Shown here: positions 58,215-64,000 of the stretch, in pieces
Numbering within the stretch: position 1 is the first letter of the stretch
Layout: each line of letters opens with the position of its first letter
NCBI GenBank assembly: GCA_905250075.1
Contig: CAJNOP010000716.1
Coordinates: forward strand, 42,359 to 106,358
Direction of reading: 5' to 3'
Length of the DNA: 64,000 nt
DNA from: Rotaria sp. Silwood1
Taxonomy: Eukaryota > Rotifera > Eurotatoria > Philodinida > Philodinidae
Notes under the pieces: generated by a model
Told to the model about the DNA's origin: nothing
The model's database searches: none
Seen by the model: only the letters and a program-made list of their open reading frames with translations
Made by a program: the position numbers and the translations under genes

Positions 58215-61200
58215 TTATTCTTTTGTAACTGTTGGCTTCAGCAAAGAATCAGTACAATCTTTTTTTAAATATTCTTGAGCTCTTTCGATACTGTGAAGAG
58301 TGCTCGCCAAATCTGGATGATCGAAAGGAAGAGATTTTTTCTGAATTTCGTGTGCTTTCTTGTATGAAGACAAAGCGCTCGAGTAGTGTTCCATTGAAAA
58401 ATGAACTTCACCGATTTTGTAATAAGTAATGGCTAAAGAAGGATCATCATCAGATAGTTGTTCGAGCTCCATTTGAAGAGTTCTTTCATAGAAAGAAAGT
58501 GCCATTGAATACTCTTTCGTCGCCTCATACACTTTCCCTATGTTGAAATAATTGACAGACAAAGATGATTGGTCCAATGAAACATCTTGCTGTTCAATTT
58601 CAAGTGCTTTGTTATAGAATGACAGAGCAGATGCATAATCTTTCATCGAGCAATGAATAGAAGCGATATTTCCGTACGTGACAGCCAAGAATGGATGATT
58701 AGCAGGAAGACTTTTACTTTCAACATCCAAAGTCTTTTCATAAAATGAGAGAGCGACCGAATAGTTTTCTATATTTTCATACACGTGACCGAGATTGCTG
58801 TAAACAGGAGCTAAACCTCGATAATCGGTTGGATAATATTTTTCTCGAATTCCAAGAGTTTTTTCATAAGAAGATAGAGCAGCAGAATAATCTTCCATCG
58901 AGTAATATGTGTCACCCATGCTAGTAAACGTTGTAGCTAATGAAAGCTGATTCGGTGACAATGAATTTTGTTCAATTGATAATGCCTTTTCATAAAACGA
59001 AATCGCTTTCGAGTAGTCACCCATCGCATCGTATACAGTACCAATATTATTGTAGGTTATTCCAAGTTCATTATCATTTGGCTCGAGTATTCTTTGTTCG
59101 ATTTTAAGTGTCTTCTCATAAAATGAAATGGCAGTGGTATAATCATTCACTCCATGATAGATTTCAGCGGTGAGATTGTACGTAGATGCTAACAACGAAT
59201 CATCAAGATTTGATGACCCTTCAAGTATTTTAACAGCTTGTCGGACAGACGAGACTGTCATGTCATGATCATTCATAGAGAAATGCGTCCGACCGATCTT
59301 TTTGTAGATAGAAGCGAGCGATCCATTATCTACTGGAACAGTTTTCTGTTCCTGATTGAGAGATTTATCATAGAAACAGAGAGCTGTTGAATAGTTCTTC
59401 AGAGATTCGTGTGCTTGACCAACATTATTGTACACAAGAGCCAAGCTAGAATGATCGCTTGGAAAATATTTTTCTCGGATGTCAAGACTTTTTTCAAAAG
59501 CCGATAAAGCAGCTGAATAGTTCCTCATGCACATATGTGCATTACCGATGTTAGTATAAGTTACTGCTAATGAAAGTTGTCTCGGTGCGACGGAATTCTG
59601 CTCAATTAACAGAGCTTTTTCATAAAACAAAATAGCTCTTGAGTAGTTATTCATTGCATCATATACAGTACCAATATTATTGCAAGCTATTCCAAGTGCA
59701 ATATCATTTGGTTTTAGTATTCTTTCTTGGATTGCAAGTGCTTTTTCATAAAACAACATAGCAGCTAAATGATTATTTGTACTTTTACGTATTGCAGCGA
59801 TGAAACTGTACGTAGATGCTAACAAAGGATCGTTGGAATCAGCTGAGTCTTTGAAGATGTCGAGAGTTTTTTGGAAAAATGATAATGCAATTTCTTGATC
59901 ATTCCTATAGAAAGGCGTTTGACCAATATTGTTGTATGTAGAGGCGATGGAACGATGATTTGATGGAAGAGTTTTCTGTTGTATATTCAAAGCTTTCTCG
60001 AAAAACGAGAAGGCATTTGTGTAATTTTCCATAGCTCGATACGTTGATCCGATATTGATGTAGGTGGAAGCCAAGTCTGGATGATCAGGAGAAAGAATTT
60101 TTTGTTGAATTTCCAATGCTTTTTGACAGAATATAAGTGCATTTGGTAGGTCATCCAGAAGATTATAAGCGAGACCCACATGACTGTAGATAGTAGCCAA
60201 ATCAGGATGAACAGAAAGAAGAGATTTTTCACGGATTTCAAGTGCTTTTTGAAAACATGATAATGCAATCGAATACTCTGACATTGCTAAGTGCACTGTA
60301 CCAATATTAATATAGATAGTGGCAAATAATAATTGATTGAAACAAATTGATTGGTTCAAAGTATTGATACTCTTATGATAAAATTCCAAGGCATCTTTGT
60401 AGTTATGCATGCAATAATACGCTTCACCCATACTATTCAAAATAATAGCCGAAGCAGCATGGCTTAAATTCAGAGATTCTTTTTGAATTTCAAATGTTTT
60501 TTGAAAGAACACTAGAGCTTGAGAATTATCTCCTAACTCTAGATGAATGTAACCAATATTATGATAGATTATTGCTAAATTTGTATCATTCGATAAATGT
60601 TGTTTAAGTTGAATTTCTAGTGCTTTCTGAGAAGAATCAAGTGCGTTCTTAAAGTCTCCCATATATCGATATAATGTACCGATGTTATCGTACGTAGTTG
60701 CTATCGTTGGATGATCAGGTGGAAGTGATTTTTTTATAATTTCAAGCGATTTTTGATAAAATACGAGTGCCTCTGTATAATCTCCCATATATTGATATGC
60801 TTGTGCAATATTATTGTTCGTCGTAGCTAGTAATGGATGCAATGAAGGCATTAATTTCTGTTCGATTGCTAATGCCTTCTGATAATATGAAAGTGCTTTG
60901 AATGGATCATTTAATGATCGGTACACAAGCGCTATGTTGTTATAAGTTGTTGCTAAATGTACATGATCAGAAGGATAAATTTTGTGTTGAATTTCGAGAG
61001 CTTTTTCATAGAATGAAAGTGCATTTAAATGATCTCCCATTTCACGATAAACTTCACCCATATTGCCATATATAACGGCTAAATATGAATCATCGTCCAT
61101 TAAGCTAACATTTTTCTGTCGAATATCAAGCGCATTTCGATAATATGAAAGGGCTTCAGTTTGATTTCCTTTGAATTTCTTGATAGATCCGAGTTGACAA

Positions 61201-62597
61201 TAGACGCGAGCTAAATTTTTCAAATCGTCAATAAGCGTGATATCAAGTAATTTCTCATAAAATTCTTCAGCTTTATCGAATTTACCAATTTTAATCATCA
61301 AATTACCTAATCGATCCCAACCACTTATTCCTTGCAGATCATTTCGAATGTAATTGGTAAGATGTATTAATTTCTCATCTCTGTCATCAGTTAGCTGCAA
61401 GTCCACTTCCCAAAATCGATCTTCAATTTGTTTCATATTTCCAATCCGAAAAACTGTATGCATCGAAAATAGTACTTCTTCTTCCGATTGATGGAAACTG
61501 ATATTTTTCAACGAAGCAAATGGCGTTGATGATATTTTAGGATCAATATGTAGTCGAAAGAGAATAGCAGTCATTGATACATCTTGTCGGCAAGAATCAG
61601 CATAGAATAACGACACTTGTTCATTAGTGCTCGTCGATAAAAAACTATTAAATGATAACAGACCACCGATATTTTGTTTAAGTTTTTTGAATTCAAGGTT
61701 ACATATGCCCTGACCACGATATAGAGTTTGTTGGTTATTATCTTTAACAGATTTATCATAAAGATCTTTCATTTGTTGATGAAGATCTCGCATAAAAAAA
61801 CCCATTTTAATAATCACTTCTGCATCTTGTAATCGCAAAGCTCGATTGAGTACAGAATAGATAAAGTACTCTTTTGTGTACCACCAGATTGGTGAATGTT
61901 GCTCATATTCGGATTCAAATTTGCGAATGGACTCTATCACGCTATTGTTACCAGAGTAATTGTGATAATAAAAGTCAATCAATTCTTTTGTTGCACATTT
62001 TTCATGTGTTACATCAAGAACGATTTCTTGGAGCAATTGTGTGTACATAAATGATGAATCTAAATCATTTAATTCATTTGTTGAAATATTGGTTGCTGGA
62101 AAAATACTAATTGGAAATAATTCATTTTCACAACGTCCGATATCATGATGGATTGAGTCACTGACTTTACTAATTTTCTCGAAGGTTCCTTTTATCTTCT
62201 TCCATTTGTTGATCCATTCGGTACGTTGCAATTGTGAAGAACATAGAATATAAATGGAATTAAGTTGGCAATTTTCATGAATTAGTGGTATTAGATGTTC
62301 ACCAACAGTGTTTTGTACAATCAAAAAGATCTTCTCATTTTCTCTATCAGTGAGAAAATCAACACATTCATCTGAATTTGTAAAGGTATGAACGGAACTA
62401 AGAGTAGAAGAAAATTGACGTAAACAACATGGACGATCAATTACTAAATCGTTATCATTTGATATTAACCAAATAACTAACGTATTCTCGAGAAATCGAT
62501 GCCGTTCATATTGTACTTGTTTTTCAGTATTACACAGCAATAAATTTTGTGTATTCACCACCAAAGTATTATCAGGTTTAAACTTTTTTGCTATCAT
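58215..62597 (-). CDS. NAD:arginine ADP-ribosyltransferase with about 24 kinesin-light-chain-type TPRs
   Basis: 1460 residues in one exon, ATG at 62597. Residues 1-200 are unassigned ('TLVIWLISNDND', 'CVDFLTDRENEKIFLIVQNT'). Residues about 210-420 form an ART domain: 'TLYRGQG' (catalytic Arg, about 294), 'FNSFLSTSTN' (STS, about 322) and 'FHQSEEEVLFS' (ExE, about 372), the R-S-E triad of arginine-specific transferases. From about residue 445 to 1450 run 42-residue TPRs of the form A-x-x-Y-x-N-I-G-x-x-Y-x-x-M-x-x-Y-x-x-A-L-x-F-Y-E-K-A-L-x-I-x; I count 24 'ATTYNNIG'-like starts. Such ART-TPR proteins are abundant in bdelloids. The TPRs probably bind a protein partner, and the ART would modify arginine using NAD. 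Repeats 12-16 and 17-21 look like a five-repeat block duplication. Confidence 0.88.
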   Translation of the reverse strand: MIAKKFKPDNTLVVNTQNLLLCNTEKQVQYERHRFLENTLVIWLISNDNDLVIDRPCCLRQFSSTLSSVHTFTNSDECVDFLTDRENEKIFLIVQNTVGEHLIPLIHENCQLNSIYILCSSQLQRTEWINKWKKIKGTFEKISKVSDSIHHDIGRCENELFPISIFPATNISTNELNDLDSSFMYTQLLQEIVLDVTHEKCATKELIDFYYHNYSGNNSVIESIRKFESEYEQHSPIWWYTKEYFIYSVLNRALRLQDAEVIIKMGFFMRDLHQQMKDLYDKSVKDNNQQTLYRGQGICNLEFKKLKQNIGGLLSFNSFLSTSTNEQVSLFYADSCRQDVSMTAILFRLHIDPKISSTPFASLKNISFHQSEEEVLFSMHTVFRIGNMKQIEDRFWEVDLQLTDDRDEKLIHLTNYIRNDLQGISGWDRLGNLMIKIGKFDKAEEFYEKLLDITLIDDLKNLARVYCQLGSIKKFKGNQTEALSYYRNALDIRQKNVSLMDDDSYLAVIYGNMGEVYREMGDHLNALSFYEKALEIQHKIYPSDHVHLATTYNNIALVYRSLNDPFKALSYYQKALAIEQKLMPSLHPLLATTNNNIAQAYQYMGDYTEALVFYQKSLEIIKKSLPPDHPTIATTYDNIGTLYRYMGDFKNALDSSQKALEIQLKQHLSNDTNLAIIYHNIGYIHLELGDNSQALVFFQKTFEIQKESLNLSHAASAIILNSMGEAYYCMHNYKDALEFYHKSINTLNQSICFNQLLFATIYINIGTVHLAMSEYSIALSCFQKALEIREKSLLSVHPDLATIYSHVGLAYNLLDDLPNALIFCQKALEIQQKILSPDHPDLASTYINIGSTYRAMENYTNAFSFFEKALNIQQKTLPSNHRSIASTYNNIGQTPFYRNDQEIALSFFQKTLDIFKDSADSNDPLLASTYSFIAAIRKSTNNHLAAMLFYEKALAIQERILKPNDIALGIACNNIGTVYDAMNNYSRAILFYEKALLIEQNSVAPRQLSLAVTYTNIGNAHMCMRNYSAALSAFEKSLDIREKYFPSDHSSLALVYNNVGQAHESLKNYSTALCFYDKSLNQEQKTVPVDNGSLASIYKKIGRTHFSMNDHDMTVSSVRQAVKILEGSSNLDDSLLASTYNLTAEIYHGVNDYTTAISFYEKTLKIEQRILEPNDNELGITYNNIGTVYDAMGDYSKAISFYEKALSIEQNSLSPNQLSLATTFTSMGDTYYSMEDYSAALSSYEKTLGIREKYYPTDYRGLAPVYSNLGHVYENIENYSVALSFYEKTLDVESKSLPANHPFLAVTYGNIASIHCSMKDYASALSFYNKALEIEQQDVSLDQSSLSVNYFNIGKVYEATKEYSMALSFYERTLQMELEQLSDDDPSLAITYYKIGEVHFSMEHYSSALSSYKKAHEIQKKSLPFDHPDLASTLHSIERAQEYLKKDCTDSLLKPTVTKE

Positions 62598-63091
62598 TTC
62601 TTATTATAAATTGCACGCAGTTTTTAAGATTTCTTTTTACATTTACTTACAACATTCTGCAATGCCACGTGCTTCTATGGGTTGTTTTTATTTAGCTGCT
62701 GAGCGCGTCATCACTAAAACAATTATTAATGTAGCTATGTAAACAGTGTTGCGACGAGAAAAGAAAAAAATTCTTTAGTCTTTTTCATATTCCGATTGGA
62801 CGGGAATGGTTTCACGTCTTTGTGTAGGTACTGAGATTTGACGATGAACGGAAAATTCATGTGAACAGGAGTTTTTCACAAAAAATCAGGAGAAAAAACA
62901 GGAGATTTTGATTTGCGCGCACTCAGAGTAAAAAAACTGAAAATCTTTGACACCACGGGACATCATGCTTTCTCCAACAGTGGATAAGCAATTTGGCTCA
63001 GTTACATCGACATTAGAAAATATGTTCAGCATTTCCCCCTATAAACAGATATAATTTTTCTCACGACACTTTTAACAGTCGGAATTCATAG

Positions 63092-63195
63092 TGGGGCGTG
63101 TGTGGGTGGATGTGTGAGTGTGGGTGATAAGGGTGAGGGTGCTCGTGATGGCAATGATGTTAGAAGTTGACAGATTCATCCACATCCTCAAGTGT
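63092..63195. repeat. Telomere-like block 8 (G arm long, C arm short)
   Basis: GGGGCGTGTGTGGGTGGATG and similar units run to about 63150, followed by ATCCACATCCTCAAGTG at 63178-63194 as a rudimentary C arm. Confidence 0.6.
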
Positions 63196-63448
63196 AAACT
63201 AAAAGAAAGACAAATTCATTGCTAAACTATTGATTTTATTGAACAAAAAAAATCTATTCTTTTTCTGACTTTGATCATATTTGAAATATGAAAAAATTTA
63301 AATTATCCTATTTCATATAGATAAAAGATTATATCAATAAGTTCAAATAAATTCTCATTACTTATAGTATTCTACTCATACATTCTAGAATAAGAGAAAG
63401 ATTTTTTATTAATTATAAAGTTGCAATATGAAAACTTCCTTGCAGAGT

Positions 63449-63540
63449 TGGAACCGGTCCGGCAATCCGGTTCCTGTCCGGCCGGACCGGACCAGACAAG
63501 ACCGGACAAGAAGTTAAACTGGCCCGGACAGGATCGGATT
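63449..63540. repeat. CCGG-rich palindromic patch
   Basis: Repeated GACCGG/CCGGTC and TCCGGCCGGA units in both orientations (GGAACCGGTCCGGCAATCCG, then CCGGCCGGACCGGACCAGAC). Strongly GC-rich inside AT-rich DNA. Possibly a transposon end or a short satellite fragment, similar in style to 3745-3811 but not the same sequence. Confidence 0.6.
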
Positions 63541-63883
63541 TTTGCCAGTTCATCATTACAAAATTGCTGTTTTCACCCAAGAATTTTCTCTACTGAAAAC
63601 GGCTTTTTTATGATATTTTCAAGTCAGAAGAATGTATTTGCAAAAAACTCAATAGATATCTTATCTTCAACTTGACTATAAACGATTAATTGTTCTCTTT
63701 ATATCTCTATCGATTTCTTTCTCGTGTATTACTCAGTTTAATCTTGATCAAATAATTTATTCTCTTCTTCTATTTAGGCAGCTGCCTGAATCGAGAAAAA
63801 TAAATATTTACGTTTTTGCGTTAGATTTGTTAAACTTGCTTTTTTTTTCATTTTTGAAATTGAAATGAAAAAAACCCAGGAGG

Positions 63884-64000
63884 GTGTGGGTGTGGGTGTC
63901 GGTGTTGGTGTCGGTGTAGTCAAGAGATACACTGCAGCCGCACCCACACCCACACCCACACCCACACCCACACCCACACCCACACCCACACCCACACCCA
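63884..64000. repeat. Telomere-like inverted block 9, reaching the window end
   Basis: The G-rich arm GGGTGTGGGTGTGGGTGTCG (63884-63914), a spacer (63915-63939, TGTAGTCAAGAGATACACTG then CAGCC), and then a perfect (CACCCA)n arm from 63940 to the last base. The C arm is the purest telomere-type tract in the window and continues beyond it. Confidence 0.9.

Larger units (their letters stand above)
62598..63880. other. Intergenic with block 8 and a CCGG-rich patch
   Basis: It includes the promoter side of the ART-TPR gene, telomere-like block 8 (63092-63150, mainly G-rich) and a CCGG-rich patch at 63449-63540. Other sequence is AT-rich. The 84-codon frame 63421-63675 (+) crosses the CCGG patch and is not supported. 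Confidence 0.5.

Noticed and set aside
59987-60268. 93-codon frame inside the ART-TPR gene
   Set aside because: Out-of-frame shadow of the TPR-coding sequence.
63774-63995. Gly-Val repeat ORF (- strand)
   Set aside because: Translation of (TGTGGG)n; no independent support.
58062-64000. CRISPR-like arrays among the GT/AC blocks
   Set aside because: Repeats are short degenerate telomere-type units without regular spacers, in a eukaryotic genome.

Overview
The window looks like AT-rich metazoan nuclear DNA, most likely from a bdelloid rotifer. The reasons are intron-bearing animal genes with very short introns (about 45-75 bp) mixed with a few long ones, (TGTGGG)n telomere-like repeats, an ADP-ribosyltransferase/TPR protein and an F-box protein of types known to be expanded in bdelloids, a bacterial-type pyruvyl transferase, and many degraded DNA transposons. 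The species assignment is inference; no marker gene was found.

Layout. 0-15 kb is a graveyard of mobile elements: a hAT element with perfect 8-bp target duplications, a GGTACC-rich MITE, a possible second hAT-like element, a decayed gene for a 25-residue cysteine-rich repeat, and a 1.3-kb foldback. 15.4-29.1 kb is a core-gene block: an inward-rectifier K+ channel (4 exons, + strand), two tandem IFI6/27-like small hydrophobic proteins (- strand), and a 13-exon adhesion GPCR with a C-type lectin domain (- strand). 32.5-34.3 kb holds an F-box protein gene.

From about 31.9 kb to the end the character changes. Nine GT-rich/AC-rich inverted blocks built on TGTGGG appear, along with a 3.1-kb foldback element, a 235-bp MITE, a PIF1/Helitron-type helicase pseudogene and a decayed pogo/Tigger-like transposon. 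Between them lie three large single-ORF genes on the - strand: a sugar-phosphate-type transporter fused to a polysaccharide pyruvyl transferase (5' end lost in an assembly gap at 41957-42056), a protein joining two ubiquitin-like domains, a von Willebrand A domain and a ubiquitin-conjugating E2 domain, and a 1460-residue ADP-ribosyltransferase with about 24 TPRs. This half resembles the TE-rich, foreign-gene-rich subtelomeric compartments described for bdelloids. The window ends inside a (CACCCA)n tract.

The genes do not form one pathway. The most unusual items are the repeated head-to-head telomere-like palindromes, the UBL-UBL-VWA-E2 protein and the transporter-pyruvyl transferase fusion.
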